Shown one piece after another: positions 17,634 to 25,894 of a stretch of 64,000 nucleotides of DNA. The notes beneath the pieces are model-generated. The model saw only the letters and a list, made by a program, of their open reading frames with translations, searched no databases and was not told where the DNA came from. The position numbers were made by a program, and so were the translations under genes. This DNA comes from Luteimonas terricola (GTDB lineage: Bacteria > Pseudomonadota > Gammaproteobacteria > Xanthomonadales > Xanthomonadaceae): assembly GCF_004352845.1 (NCBI RefSeq), contig NZ_SJRX01000001.1, positions 682,001 through 746,000 of the forward strand, read 5' to 3'. The stretch's first letter is position 1; every line of letters begins with the position of its first letter.

Positions 17634-19004
17634 TCAGGCACCGATCGCCTGCAGCATGCCGCGGGCCTTGATCCTGGTCTCGTCGAGCTCATGCTCCGGG
17701 TCTGAGTCGGCGACGATGCCCGCGCCGGTGTTGAAGCGCAGCGCGTCACCACACACCTCGGCGCTTCGGATCAGGATGTTGAGGTCGAGGTCACCGCTGC
17801 GGTCCAGCCAGCCCATGGCGCCGGTGTAGGCGCCGCGGCCAACGCCTTCCAGCTCGGCGATGATCTCCATGCAGCGCACCTTGGGCGCGCCGGTGATGGT
17901 GCCACCCGGGAACACCGCGCGCAGCACCTCGCCCGGCGTGGCATCGGCGCGCAGGCGGCCGCGGACGTTGCTGACGATGTGATGCACGTGGGCATAGCTC
18001 TCCACGACCATCAGTTCATCGACCTCGACGCTGCCCGCGCTGCAGACGCGGCCGAGGTCGTTGCGTTCCAGATCGACCAGCATCACGTGCTCGGCGCGTT
18101 CCTTGGCATGGCCGATCAGCTCGCGGATGCGGCCCGCCTCGTCGTCGCCTTCCAGGCGCGGCCGGGTGCCGGCGATGGGCCGGGTCTCGATGATGTCGCC
18201 GCGCACCGAGACCAGGCGTTCGGGCGAGGCGCTGACCACGGCGCCAGCAGCACCGAGGTCGAAGAGGCCGGCGAAGGGCGCGGGATTGGCGCGGCGCAGG
18301 CGTTCGTACAGAACCGCCGGTGCCAGCGGCGCGTCGAAGCGCGCCTCCCAGGCGCGGGACAGGTTCACCTGGAAGACGTCACCGGCGCGGATGTACTCCA
18401 GCGCGCGGGTGACGGCGGCGATGTAGTCGTCGCCCGGTGCTTCCGTGCACGCGAGCAGGGCCGGCCAGGGCTGCGGTTTCGCGCCGGCGCGTCCGGTCGA
18501 CGCGCGCGCGCCGGCCGCGGCGTCGGCAAGGACCGCATCCAGCAGGGCTTCAGCGCCCTCCTCGGCCACCACGACCATCTCCCCGCTCACCCTGTCGCGC
18601 AACACCGCGACCGGACAGCGGCAGGCCACGGCCACCGGCAATTCGCCGCGGGCCGCGGGCAGGTCCAGTACCGGCTCGACCTCCGCGGCCAGCTCATACG
18701 CCAGCAGCAGCGCCCAGCCGCCCTGGAACGGCCACGGAGACGCCCGGGGCGCTTGGCGCAGGGCCTGCCAGTCCGCGTCCAGTGCGCGCAGGAAGTCGTT
18801 GCCGGCGGGCGTGCCGTCGGTACGACGCGTGATGCCGTCCCGCCCCAGCGACAGGCGGTCACCATCCGCCACCAGCAGCATGTCCCAGCGCCCCTGGGCG
18901 GTGCCCGAGGCGACGGATTCAAGCAGCAGCGGATAGCGCCCGGGGGCGTGCCGCTGCAGTGCGAGCAGGTCGATGCCGGGCGCCAGCGCGCGGACGCGGG
19001 TCAT
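17634..19004 (-). CDS. pabB: Aminodeoxychorismate synthase component I
   Basis: PabB, with the glutaminase PabA, converts chorismate to aminodeoxychorismate, the precursor of p-aminobenzoate and folate. The 456-residue protein has the chorismate-binding C-terminal domain with the PIAGTRPR motif, VMLVDLERNDLGRVC, and the ITGAPKVRCMEII box near residue 370. I placed the start at an ATG preceded by GGAAG; a GTG two codons earlier is an alternative. It sits between fabF and mltG, the site taken by pabC in E. coli, so the folate link of the locus is kept with a different enzyme. TrpE is excluded by context and by the PabB-like N-terminus, though not absolutely. Confidence 0.9.
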   Translation of the reverse strand: MTRVRALAPGIDLLALQRHAPGRYPLLLESVASGTAQGRWDMLLVADGDRLSLGRDGITRRTDGTPAGNDFLRALDADWQALRQAPRASPWPFQGGWALLLAYELAAEVEPVLDLPAARGELPVAVACRCPVAVLRDRVSGEMVVVAEEGAEALLDAVLADAAAGARASTGRAGAKPQPWPALLACTEAPGDDYIAAVTRALEYIRAGDVFQVNLSRAWEARFDAPLAPAVLYERLRRANPAPFAGLFDLGAAGAVVSASPERLVSVRGDIIETRPIAGTRPRLEGDDEAGRIRELIGHAKERAEHVMLVDLERNDLGRVCSAGSVEVDELMVVESYAHVHHIVSNVRGRLRADATPGEVLRAVFPGGTITGAPKVRCMEIIAELEGVGRGAYTGAMGWLDRSGDLDLNILIRSAEVCGDALRFNTGAGIVADSDPEHELDETRIKARGMLQAIGA

Positions 19005-19037
19005 GTGCACTTCCGCCGCCCCGGGGTGGCACCGTGA

Positions 19038-20276
19038 TCAGATACGGCGGAACACCAGGCTGCCGTTGGTCCCGCCGAAGCCGAAGGAGTTCGACATCGC
19101 CACGTCCACCTGCTTTTCGCGCGCGGTGTGCGGCACGTAGTCGAGGTCGCAGCCCTCGGAAGGATTGTCGAGGTTGATGGTCGGCGGGATGACGCCGGTG
19201 TGCAGCGCCATGGTCGAGAACACCGCCTCGACGCCGCCCGCGGCGCCCAGCAGGTGCCCGGTCATGGATTTGGTCGAGCTGACCATCACCTTGCGCGCAT
19301 GCGCGCCAAGCACGCTCTTGATGCCCATGGTTTCGGCCAGATCGCCCTGCGGCGTCGAGGTGCCGTGGGCGTTGATGTAACCGAGCGCGGAGGGATCGAT
19401 GCCGGCGTCGCGGATCGCGGCCACCATGCAGCGCGCGCCGCCCTCGCCGTTCTCGCTGGGCGCGGTCATGTGGTACGCATCGCCGCTCATGCCGAAGCCG
19501 GCGAGCTCGGCGTAGATCCGCGCACCGCGCGCCTTCGCGCGCTCGTATTCCTCGATCACCAGCACGCCGGCACCGTCACCCATGACGAAGCCGTCGCGGC
19601 CCTCGTCCCAGGGACGCGAGGCCCTCTCGGGCTCGTCATTGCGGGTCGACAGCGCCTTCATCGCGCAGAAGCCGCCCAGCGACGTGGGCGTGGTGGCGAA
19701 CTCGGCGCCGCCGGCGATCATGGCGTCGGCATCGCCGTACTGGATCATGCGCATCGCCAGGCCGATGTTGTGGGTGGCCGTGGTGCATGCGGTGACCGCG
19801 GCGATGTTCGGGCCCTTGGCGCCGGTCATCATCGAGACCTGGCCGGCGATCATGTTGATGATGGTGCTGGGCACGTAGAACGGCGAGATCCGGCGCGGGC
19901 CGCTCTCGTGGTACTTGATCGCGGTTTCCTCGATGCCCTTGAGGCCGCCGATGCCGGCGCCGATGGCCACGCCGATGCGCTCGGGATCGTCCGCGGCGAC
20001 GTCGAGGCCGGCGTCGGCCAGCGCCATCATCGCCGCCGCCACGCCGTAGTGGACGAAGGGATCCATCTTCTTGACGTCCTTGGCCGCGATCCACTGCGTG
20101 GGATCGAAGCCCTTGACCTCGCCCGCGATGCGCGTGGCGAACGCCGAGGCGTCGAAATTGGTGATCGGGCCGATGCCCGAACGGCCGTCCACGATGCCCT
20201 GCCAGGACGAGGCCAGGTCATTGCCAAGCGGCGACAGGATGCCGAGGCCGGAGATGACGACGCGACGCTTGGACAT
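19038..20276 (-). CDS. fabF: 3-oxoacyl-ACP synthase II
   Basis: FabF condenses malonyl-ACP with acyl-ACP in fatty acid elongation. The 412-residue protein carries the nucleophilic cysteine in VTACTTATHN (about residue 164) and the two histidines of the triad in NAHGTST and SMTGHLLGA, plus the FGFGGTN tail. The start has an AGGAG ribosome site 7 bases upstream. It follows acpP after 113 bp containing a hairpin, which may lower its expression relative to the carrier protein. Confidence 0.96.
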   Translation of the reverse strand: MSKRRVVISGLGILSPLGNDLASSWQGIVDGRSGIGPITNFDASAFATRIAGEVKGFDPTQWIAAKDVKKMDPFVHYGVAAAMMALADAGLDVAADDPERIGVAIGAGIGGLKGIEETAIKYHESGPRRISPFYVPSTIINMIAGQVSMMTGAKGPNIAAVTACTTATHNIGLAMRMIQYGDADAMIAGGAEFATTPTSLGGFCAMKALSTRNDEPERASRPWDEGRDGFVMGDGAGVLVIEEYERAKARGARIYAELAGFGMSGDAYHMTAPSENGEGGARCMVAAIRDAGIDPSALGYINAHGTSTPQGDLAETMGIKSVLGAHARKVMVSSTKSMTGHLLGAAGGVEAVFSTMALHTGVIPPTINLDNPSEGCDLDYVPHTAREKQVDVAMSNSFGFGGTNGSLVFRRI

Positions 20277-20319
20277 GGGAGCTCCTGGACGGTTGTGCAC
20301 GCCGCCGCGCGGCGTGCCG

Positions 20320-20352
20320 GAAACGCCCGAGGCCGCATCAGCGGCCCCGGGT
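20320..20352 (-). terminator. Possible attenuator between acpP and fabF
   Basis: On the minus strand after the acpP stop, CCCGGGGCCGC and GCGGCCTCGGG pair around a TGAT loop and are followed by CGTTTCC. The short T run makes it a weak terminator candidate. It would fit the need for far more ACP than FabF from one transcript. Read from base pairing only. Confidence 0.4.
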
Positions 20353-20389
20353 TTTGTGCTCGGTGCGGCGCGATGCGCCGCCTGGCGAG

Positions 20390-20629
20390 TCAGGCCTTGA
20401 CGTGGGCCTTCACGTAATCGATCGCCTGCTGCACCGAAGTGATCTTCTCGGCTTCTTCGTCGGGGATCTCGCACTCGAATTCTTCTTCGAGCGCCATCAC
20501 CAGCTCGACGGTGTCGAGGGAATCGGCACCCAGGTCGTCGACGAAGGAGGCGCTGGCGCTGACCTCGTCTTCCTTGACGCCCAGTTGTTCGACGACGATC
20601 TTCTTGACGCGCTCTTCGATGCTGCTCAT
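20390..20629 (-). CDS. acpP: Acyl carrier protein
   Basis: ACP carries growing acyl chains on a phosphopantetheine arm. The 79-residue acidic protein has the attachment serine in the invariant DSLD motif (about residue 36), followed by the acidic recognition helix [11 protein letters not shown]. Length and sequence are typical. It lies between fabG and fabF, each gap being 113 bp, longer than elsewhere in the cluster, which leaves room for its own promoter, as in other bacteria. Confidence 0.98.
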   Translation of the reverse strand: MSSIEERVKKIVVEQLGVKEDEVSASASFVDDLGADSLDTVELVMALEEEFECEIPDEEAEKITSVQQAIDYVKAHVKA

Positions 20630-20742
20630 TGGTATTTGGCTCCGGTGGAGGCTGTTGCGGTGGGTAGTGTAAGGGATTCGCGTGGGGGTGGTACGGGCCG
20701 ATTCCGTCCCTTTTCATTCAAGGACTTGGCGGCCGTCTTGCA

Positions 20743-21486
20743 TTACGGCATGTACATGCCGCCGTTCACGTGCAGGGTTTCACCGGTGATGTAGCCGGCA
20801 TCGGGTCCGGCCAGGAAAGCGACCGCCCGGGCGATGTCCTCCGGCTCTCCGAGGCGGCCCAGCGCGACCTGCGCGGTCAGTCCCGACTTGATGTCATCGG
20901 ACAGGTCGCGGGTCATGTCGGTGGCGATGAAGCCCGGCGCGACCACGTTGACGGTGACGCCCCGGCTGCCGATCTCCTTCGCCAGCGACTTGCTGAAGGC
21001 GATGACGCCAGCCTTGGCGGCGGCATAGTTGGCCTGGCCGGCATTGCCGGTCACGCCGATCACCGAGGCGATGTTGATGATGCGGCCGCGGCGCGCCTTC
21101 ATCATCCCGCGCATCACCGCCTTGCTGCTGCGGTAGACGCTGGTGAGGTTGGTGTCGAGGATGGCCTGCCAGTCCTCGTCCTTCATGCGCATCAGCAGGT
21201 TGTCGCGGGTGATGCCGGCGTTGTTGACCAGGATCGAGATCGCGCCGATGTCGTTGCCCACGGCGTCGATCAGCGCCTCGATCGCGCCGGCCGCGGTGAC
21301 GTCGAGCACGCGGCCGTGGCCGCCCTGCCCCGCCAGCCGCTCACCGATCGCCCGGGCACCGGCCTCGCTGGTCGCGGTACCGACCACCGTCGCGCCACGC
21401 GCGGCCAGTTCGTCGGCAATCGCCGCGCCAATGCCGCGGCTTGCGCCTGTCACCAGCGCGATCTCGCCTTTCAGTTCCTGGGTCAT
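20743..21486 (-). CDS. fabG: 3-oxoacyl-ACP reductase
   Basis: FabG reduces 3-oxoacyl-ACP with NADPH. The 247-residue SDR enzyme has the TGASRGIG nucleotide-binding motif near residue 14, NNAG near 88, the catalytic Ser-Tyr-Lys set (Ser in NIASVIG, Tyr and Lys in ANYAAAKAG), and the FIATDMTRDL and HVNGGMYMP segments near the end. It follows fabD after a 178-bp gap that is almost entirely one copy of the inverted-repeat element. Confidence 0.96.
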   Translation of the reverse strand: MTQELKGEIALVTGASRGIGAAIADELAARGATVVGTATSEAGARAIGERLAGQGGHGRVLDVTAAGAIEALIDAVGNDIGAISILVNNAGITRDNLLMRMKDEDWQAILDTNLTSVYRSSKAVMRGMMKARRGRIINIASVIGVTGNAGQANYAAAKAGVIAFSKSLAKEIGSRGVTVNVVAPGFIATDMTRDLSDDIKSGLTAQVALGRLGEPEDIARAVAFLAGPDAGYITGETLHVNGGMYMP

Positions 21487-21508
21487 ATGTCTTCGCCTGT
21501 GTCAGTTA

Positions 21509-21663
21509 GAGCTTTTTTGCCACGGATTTGCGCGGATTACACGGATCGGGCCGAGGCAAGATTGTCACCGCAAATCCTTCTGTGAAAAAAGCAGATGCGG
21601 AGCACGGTGTTCGGACTGGCCTCGCCCCGATCCGTGTAATCCGCGCAAATCCGTGGCTAAAAA
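21509..21663. mobile_element. MITE-like inverted-repeat element, copy 1 (fabG-fabD gap)
   Basis: Two 38-base arms (21513-21550 and 21626-21663) pair with one mismatch around a 75-base asymmetric core. The arms are built from a roughly 11-base unit, GCCACGGATT then RCGCGGATT then ACACGGATC. The core is recognisably the reverse complement of the core of the copy on the other side of fabD, so this is a defined element rather than a chance palindrome. It codes for no transposase and would need one supplied in trans. Transcribed, it would form a very long hairpin between fabD and fabG. Confidence 0.75.
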
Positions 21664-21664
21664 T

Positions 21665-22609
21665 TCAGCTTTTCCACTCTGCCAAGGCCGCATCGAAGTC
21701 AGCAGCGGTGCCGAGCGCGCGGGCTTCGAGGGATTTGTCGATGCGGCGGGCGAGGCCGGTGAGGACCTTGCCGGGGCCGCATTCGGCGATGCGGGTGACG
21801 CCGCGGGCGGCCAGGGCCTGGACGCAGTCGGTCCACTGCACCGGGAGGTAGAGCTGGCGCACCAGGGCGTCGCGGATGGCGTGGACGCCGTCGTGCACTT
21901 CGGCATCGACGTTCTGCACCACCGGCAGCGACGGCTCGCTCCAGGACAGGCCGGACATCGCTTCGGACAGGCGGTTGGCGGCTTCGCGCATCAGCGGCGT
22001 GTGCGAGGGCACGCTGACGGCCAGCTTCACCACCTTGCGCACGCCCTTGGCGGCCAGCAGCTCCAGGGCGCGGTCGACGGCGGCGGCGTGGCCGCCGATC
22101 ACCACCTGGCCGGGCGAGTTGAAGTTGGCCGGCACCACCACCTCGTCGCCCGATGCTTCGACACAGGTCTCGCGCACCAGCGCGTCCTCGGCGCCGATGA
22201 CCGCGGCCATGGCGCCGGTGCCGGCGGGCGCGGCGTCCTGCATCAGCTGGCCACGCAGGCGCACCAGGCGTGCGGCATCGGCCAGCGGCAGCGCGCCGGC
22301 GGCCACCAGCGCGGAGTACTCGCCAAGACTGTGGCCGGCAAGCACCGACGGCGCGGCACCGCCCGCGGCCTGCCATGCGCGCCACACGGCGACGCCTGCC
22401 GCCAGCAACGCAGGCTGGGTGTATTCGGTGCGGTTGAGCTGGCTGTCGTCGGCATCCTGCGACAGCGCCCAGAGATCGATGCCCGCGCCGTCCGAGGCTT
22501 CGGCGAACGCGTCACGCACCGCCGTACCGCGCGCGGCGAGGTCGGCCAGCATGCCCGCGGACTGCGAGCCTTGGCCTGGGAACACGAAAGCAAGCTGGGA
22601 TGCGATCAA
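21665..22609 (-). CDS. fabD: Malonyl-CoA:ACP transacylase
   Basis: FabD loads malonate on ACP for chain elongation. From the TTG at 22609 the product is 314 residues, the usual family length, beginning LIASQLAFVFPGQGSQ. It holds the active-site serine in AGHSLGEYSA (about residue 93), the catalytic histidine in VPSHTPLM (about 202), and the QNVDAEVHD region. No ATG fits: the first in-frame ATG upstream lies inside the neighbouring repeat element. The ribosome site before the TTG is poor (GGACCG). The gene is flanked by inverted copies of one MITE-like element and is cut off from fabH by a terminator hairpin, so it may be expressed separately. Confidence 0.93.
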   Translation of the reverse strand: MIASQLAFVFPGQGSQSAGMLADLAARGTAVRDAFAEASDGAGIDLWALSQDADDSQLNRTEYTQPALLAAGVAVWRAWQAAGGAAPSVLAGHSLGEYSALVAAGALPLADAARLVRLRGQLMQDAAPAGTGAMAAVIGAEDALVRETCVEASGDEVVVPANFNSPGQVVIGGHAAAVDRALELLAAKGVRKVVKLAVSVPSHTPLMREAANRLSEAMSGLSWSEPSLPVVQNVDAEVHDGVHAIRDALVRQLYLPVQWTDCVQALAARGVTRIAECGPGKVLTGLARRIDKSLEARALGTAADFDAALAEWKS

Positions 22610-22740
22610 GCGTACGGTCCAATTCAAAAAGCCGGAGGATGATAAGGGCGAACGCCCCGCTTCGTCTGTACCCGGCCGTATTGACCGGATCCGCGAACCC
22701 TGCCCTTGCCGCAGCTCAACGTGCTCTGGAGCGCTGCAAA

Positions 22741-22895
22741 GAGCCTTTGCCACGGATTAACGCGGATTACGCGGATCGGAACGAGGCCAGCCCGGATGCC
22801 ACGCCCTGCATCAGCTTTTTCCTGTAAGGATCTGCAATCACAACCTTGCCTCGGCCGGATCCGTGTAATCCGCGTAAATCCGTGGCAAAAAGCTC
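22741..22895. mobile_element. MITE-like inverted-repeat element, copy 2 (upstream of fabD)
   Basis: The element begins GAGC and ends GCTC. Its arms (about 22745-22779 and 22855-22891) carry the same CCACGGATT-CGCGGATT-CGGATC units as copy 1, with several mismatches between arms. The 75-base core aligns over its full length with the core of copy 1 when reverse-complemented, with a shared start CCGAGGCAAG and end CTGGCCTCG. The two copies thus face each other across fabD. Confidence 0.75.
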
Positions 22896-22910
22896 TTTCC
22901 AGCCACGCAG

Positions 22911-22940
22911 ACAAGCAAAGGGCCGCGAAGAACGCGGCCC
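22911..22940 (-). terminator. Rho-independent terminator after fabH
   Basis: On the minus strand, GGGCCGCG and CGCGGCCC form an 8-bp stem with a TTCTT loop, followed by TTTGCTTGT, starting 25 bases after the fabH stop codon. A terminator here would separate yceD-rpmF-fabH from fabD onward. Confidence 0.7.
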
Positions 22941-22964
22941 TGGCCTTGCGGGATGTGGTGCGGC

Positions 22965-23957
22965 TCAGTAGCGCAGCAGCGCCGAGCCCCAGGTGAATCC
23001 ACCGCCGAAGGCTTCCAGCAGCAGCAGCTGGCCGCGCTGGACCTTGCCCGAGCGCACCGCTTCGTCGAGCGCCAGCGGCACCGAGCCCGACGAGGTGTTG
23101 CCGTGCCTGTCGACGGTGACGATCACGCGCTCCATCGGCATGTCCAGGCGCTTGGCCGTGGCCTCGATGATGCGCAGGTTGGCCTGGTGCGGGATCAGCC
23201 AGTCGATGTCGTGGCGGTCGACGCCATTGGCTTCGAGCGTCTCCTCGACGATGGCGTCGAGCGCACGCACCGCGTACTTGAACACGTCGCTGCCGGCCAT
23301 CTGGATGCGCACGCCGGCGTTCTTCTCGTTTTCCTTGAACCCGACCGACACCCCGACCGGGTTCCACAGCAGTTCCTTCTTGGCGCCGTCGGCGTGCAGG
23401 TGGGTGCTGAGGATGCCGGTCTCGGTGTCGGCCTTCAGCACCACCGCGCCTGCGCCGTCGCCGAACAACACGGCTGTGGTGCGCTCGCTCCAGTCGACCA
23501 TGCGGCTGAGCGTTTCCGAGCCGATCACGAGCGCGGTCTTCACCGAGCCCGAAACGATGAACTTCTCGGCCACGCTGAGCGCGTAGATGAAGCCCGAGCA
23601 CGCGGCATTGACGTCGAAGGCCGGGCAGCCGGCCACGCCCAGGCGCGCCTGCACCAGGCAGGCGGTGGACGGGAAAATGAGGTCCGGCGTCGTAGTGCCG
23701 ACGATGATCAGGTCGATCTCGGAGGCATCGGTGCCGGCGGCTTCCAACGCGCGCAGGGCGGCGTGGACGGCCAGGTCGCCCGTGGTCTCGCCCTCGGCGG
23801 CGATGTGGCGCTGGCGGATGCCGGTGCGCGAGGCGATCCACTCGTCCGACGTGTCGACGAACTTTGCCAGGTCGTCGTTGGTCAGGACCTTGGACGGCAG
23901 GTAGCTGCCTGTCCCTGCAATGCGCGCATAGATGCGCTGTGCGGCGGGCTCACTCAT
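22965..23957 (-). CDS. fabH: 3-oxoacyl-ACP synthase III
   Basis: FabH starts fatty acid synthesis by condensing acyl-CoA with malonyl-ACP. The 330-residue protein has the catalytic cysteine in [11 protein letters not shown] (about residue 119), the histidine in [10 protein letters not shown] and the asparagine in RHGNTSSGS. The start is the ATG giving [13 protein letters not shown], a few residues before the family core. It follows rpmF after 112 bp containing a palindrome but no plsX gene, which usually lies between the two in other gammaproteobacteria. A terminator follows it. Confidence 0.95.
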   Translation of the reverse strand: MSEPAAQRIYARIAGTGSYLPSKVLTNDDLAKFVDTSDEWIASRTGIRQRHIAAEGETTGDLAVHAALRALEAAGTDASEIDLIIVGTTTPDLIFPSTACLVQARLGVAGCPAFDVNAACSGFIYALSVAEKFIVSGSVKTALVIGSETLSRMVDWSERTTAVLFGDGAGAVVLKADTETGILSTHLHADGAKKELLWNPVGVSVGFKENEKNAGVRIQMAGSDVFKYAVRALDAIVEETLEANGVDRHDIDWLIPHQANLRIIEATAKRLDMPMERVIVTVDRHGNTSSGSVPLALDEAVRSGKVQRGQLLLLEAFGGGFTWGSALLRY

Positions 23958-24041
23958 GTCAAGGACGGACCTCGCGTGTTGCTGGGCGCCGATCATGGCA
24001 CCGGCGGGCGCGCGGCGCACACGGCGCCACGGCCAGGGCAT

Positions 24042-24062
24042 CGCCCGTCACGGTGACGGGCG
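24042..24062. repeat. Perfect palindrome between rpmF and fabH
   Basis: CGCCCGTCAC-G-GTGACGGGCG is a perfect 10-bp inverted repeat with a 1-base centre, placed 8 bases after the rpmF stop. It could form a hairpin on the transcript or be an operator for a dimeric regulator. There is no T tail, so it is not a standard terminator. Confidence 0.45.
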
Positions 24063-24069
24063 CGCGGGA

Positions 24070-24264
24070 TCAGTCTTCCTCGGCCACCTTGCTCTTGGGC
24101 ACGATGACCTGGCGGCCACGATAGAAGCCGTCCGCGGTCATGTGGTGGCGCAGGTGGGTCTCGCCCGAGGTCGGGTCGGTCGACAGCTGCTTCGCCGACA
24201 GCGCGTCATGCGCACGACGCATGCCGCGGCGGGAGGGGGAGACTCGGGACTTCTGTACAGCCAT
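24070..24264 (-). CDS. rpmF: 50S ribosomal protein L32
   Basis: L32 is a small component of the large ribosomal subunit. The 64-residue product starts [21 protein letters not shown], the standard L32 head, and ends in an acidic tail. It is cysteine-free, so it lacks the zinc ribbon found in some L32 forms. It follows yceD after 30 bp, the widely conserved yceD-rpmF pair. Confidence 0.97.
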   Translation of the reverse strand: MAVQKSRVSPSRRGMRRAHDALSAKQLSTDPTSGETHLRHHMTADGFYRGRQVIVPKSKVAEED

Positions 24265-24294
24265 GGGATTGCTCCAGCAACGGAATGGGGTTGA

Positions 24295-24819
24295 TCAATC
24301 GTTCTTCTTCAGCGATGCCAACGCCGCGAACGGGTTGGCCTGCGCTGCTTCGTCGGCGGCGACCGGCCAGTCGCGTTCGACGCTTTCCGACCCCGGCGAC
24401 ACCGGTACCACCGGCACGGCCAGGATCAGCTCATCTTCCACCAGGTCGAAGGGGCGGATGGCGCCGTCTCCGGCCACGGCCAAGGCTTCATAGCCCGGCG
24501 GCAGCGCGGCTTCGGCAGCCTCGTCCCCCTCGTCCTCGGCCCGCAGCAGCCCCAGCCGCTGCACCAGCGACACCGGGAGCACGAAGCGCTGCAGCGTACG
24601 CTGGCAAAGCAGCGGCAGCTGCGCTTCGATTCCCAGCTCGACGTAGGGCACCTGCAGCGCGTCGCGGTCGAAGGACAGCGTGTACGCCACCTCGCCCTCG
24701 GCGTCGACCAGTGCCTCGCGCAGGCGTGGCAGAGCGGACAGCGGCAGGCGTCCTGCGAACTCCCGCCGGGCCGCAACCATGCGCCAAGCGTCCAATACCT
24801 CGGGCACGTCTGCGGACAT
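24295..24819 (-). CDS. yceD: YceD (DUF177) protein linked to 23S rRNA accumulation
   Basis: Members of the YceD/DUF177 family are needed for normal 23S rRNA levels in bacteria and plant plastids. The 174-residue protein has the usual acidic character, a REFAGRLPLSALPRLREAL segment, central LCQRTLQRFVLPV and the C-terminal NPFAALASLKK motif that typifies the family. I chose the ATG giving MSADVPEVLD, since upstream sequence is low in coding character. It is the first gene of the rpmF-fabH run and divergent from a small membrane protein gene across 134 bp. Confidence 0.9.
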   Translation of the reverse strand: MSADVPEVLDAWRMVAARREFAGRLPLSALPRLREALVDAEGEVAYTLSFDRDALQVPYVELGIEAQLPLLCQRTLQRFVLPVSLVQRLGLLRAEDEGDEAAEAALPPGYEALAVAGDGAIRPFDLVEDELILAVPVVPVSPGSESVERDWPVAADEAAQANPFAALASLKKND

Positions 24820-24953
24820 AAGCCGCGGAATGTTAGGCCTCGGACTGCCCGCTGTCAAACAGGCCCGCACCGTGAAACCCTTGCCGTGGCGGGCAATTTG
24901 CCATCGCGGGCGGTCCCCCGGCAGACTGCGGGGCCGCAAGCGAGGCCTCCGGT

Positions 24954-25313
24954 TTGACCCCGACACTGCTGTTGATCGCCGTCACCGCGCTGATAGCCTG
25001 GCTCATCCTGCGCCGCCGGATCGGCCTGCACCGCCACCAGCGGGCGATGGCCGGCGTCCTGGACGCGGCCGACGCCCTGGAATCGAGGCTTCGCACCGCG
25101 CGCAGCGAGATCGAGGCCGTCGCCGGCGAAGGCCAGGACCCGGTGCGCGAAGCGCTGCAGGAAATGTTGCGCCAGCGGCTGTGGCTGCAGCAGCACGGCG
25201 CGGCCGCTTCGCCGGGCCAGCTGGATGCGGTGCGGGCGTCCATCGACGGCGCGCGTGCGCGCATCGACCAGCAGCTCCAGCGTATCGAACGCGCCCGGGC
25301 CTCGCAGCCGTGA
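24954..25313 (+). CDS. Small membrane-anchored coiled-coil protein
   Basis: This 119-residue product begins at a TTG preceded by GAGG. It has one N-terminal membrane helix (about residues 3-19), a basic patch (RRRIGLHRHQR), then a long charged helix predicted to be coiled coil, with Arg, Glu, Gln and Ala at heptad-like spacing (about 30-118). I do not recognise a named family. The stop overlaps the start of maf as GTGA, so the two are translated together, and the gene is divergent from yceD. A structural or scaffolding role at the inner membrane is the most that can be said. Confidence 0.65.
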   Translation: MTPTLLLIAVTALIAWLILRRRIGLHRHQRAMAGVLDAADALESRLRTARSEIEAVAGEGQDPVREALQEMLRQRLWLQQHGAAASPGQLDAVRASIDGARARIDQQLQRIERARASQP

Positions 25314-25891
25314 GCGACCCCGCCAGGCTGGTGCTGGCCTCGACCTCGCCCTACCGCCGGGAGCTGCTCGCCCGGCTGCAGCTGCCGTTCGACACCGTCC
25401 GCCCCGAGGTCGACGAGACCGCACTCGACGGCGAGACCCCGACCGCCCTCGCCCTGCGCCTGGCCGTGGCCAAGGCCGCAGCGGTGGCCGCGCTGCGCCC
25501 CGACGCGCGCGTGATCGGCTCCGACCAAGTCGCGGATTTCGGCGGCGCGGCGATGGGCAAGCCCGGTGGGCGCGCGGCCGCGATCGCGCAGCTCGAGGCC
25601 ATGTCCGGATCCAGCGTGGCCTTCCGCACCGCGGTGGCCGTGGCATCGGGCGGCGCCGTCACCAGCGCGCTGGACACGACCCTGGTGCATTTCCGCCGCC
25701 TCGGCCGTGCCGAGATCGAGCGCTACGTCGACCTGGAGCAGCCCTTCGACTGCGCCGGCAGCTTCAAGTCCGAGGGCCTGGGCATCACCTTGTTCGATGC
25801 GATCGAAAGCCGCGACCCCACCGCCCTGGTGGGCCTGCCGCTGCTGGAAACCATCCGCCTGTTGCGCGAATCCGGACTGGCCCTGCCCTGA
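25310..25891 (+). CDS. maf: Maf-family nucleoside triphosphate pyrophosphatase
   Basis: Maf proteins hydrolyse non-canonical or methylated nucleoside triphosphates (the YceF subgroup prefers m7GTP) and limit their entry into nucleic acids. The 193-residue protein begins at GTG and has the signature LVLASTSPYRRELL at residues 6-19, the VDE motif, the SDQVADF loop with catalytic Asp near residue 70, and KSEGLGITLFDAI towards the end. In E. coli, yceF is also beside yceD-rpmF, which supports the YceF type; here it is divergent from them. It overlaps the preceding gene by 4 bases and converges on the GT39 gene, with 3 bp between. Confidence 0.93.
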   Translation: MSDPARLVLASTSPYRRELLARLQLPFDTVRPEVDETALDGETPTALALRLAVAKAAAVAALRPDARVIGSDQVADFGGAAMGKPGGRAAAIAQLEAMSGSSVAFRTAVAVASGGAVTSALDTTLVHFRRLGRAEIERYVDLEQPFDCAGSFKSEGLGITLFDAIESRDPTALVGLPLLETIRLLRESGLALP

Positions 25892-25894
25892 GGG

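Larger units (their letters stand above)
22610..22964. other. fabH-fabD intergenic region
   Basis: This 355-bp stretch contains, from the fabH side, a terminator hairpin (22911-22940), copy 2 of the inverted-repeat element (22741-22895), and about 130 bp before fabD in which I see no convincing gene. A promoter for fabD would have to lie here, but I could not pick one with confidence. Confidence 0.7.

Noticed and set aside
21528-21906. Small frames through the inverted-repeat element with RITRIG or FTRI-like peptides
   Set aside because: Chance translation of the repeat arms; similar peptides arise at each copy.
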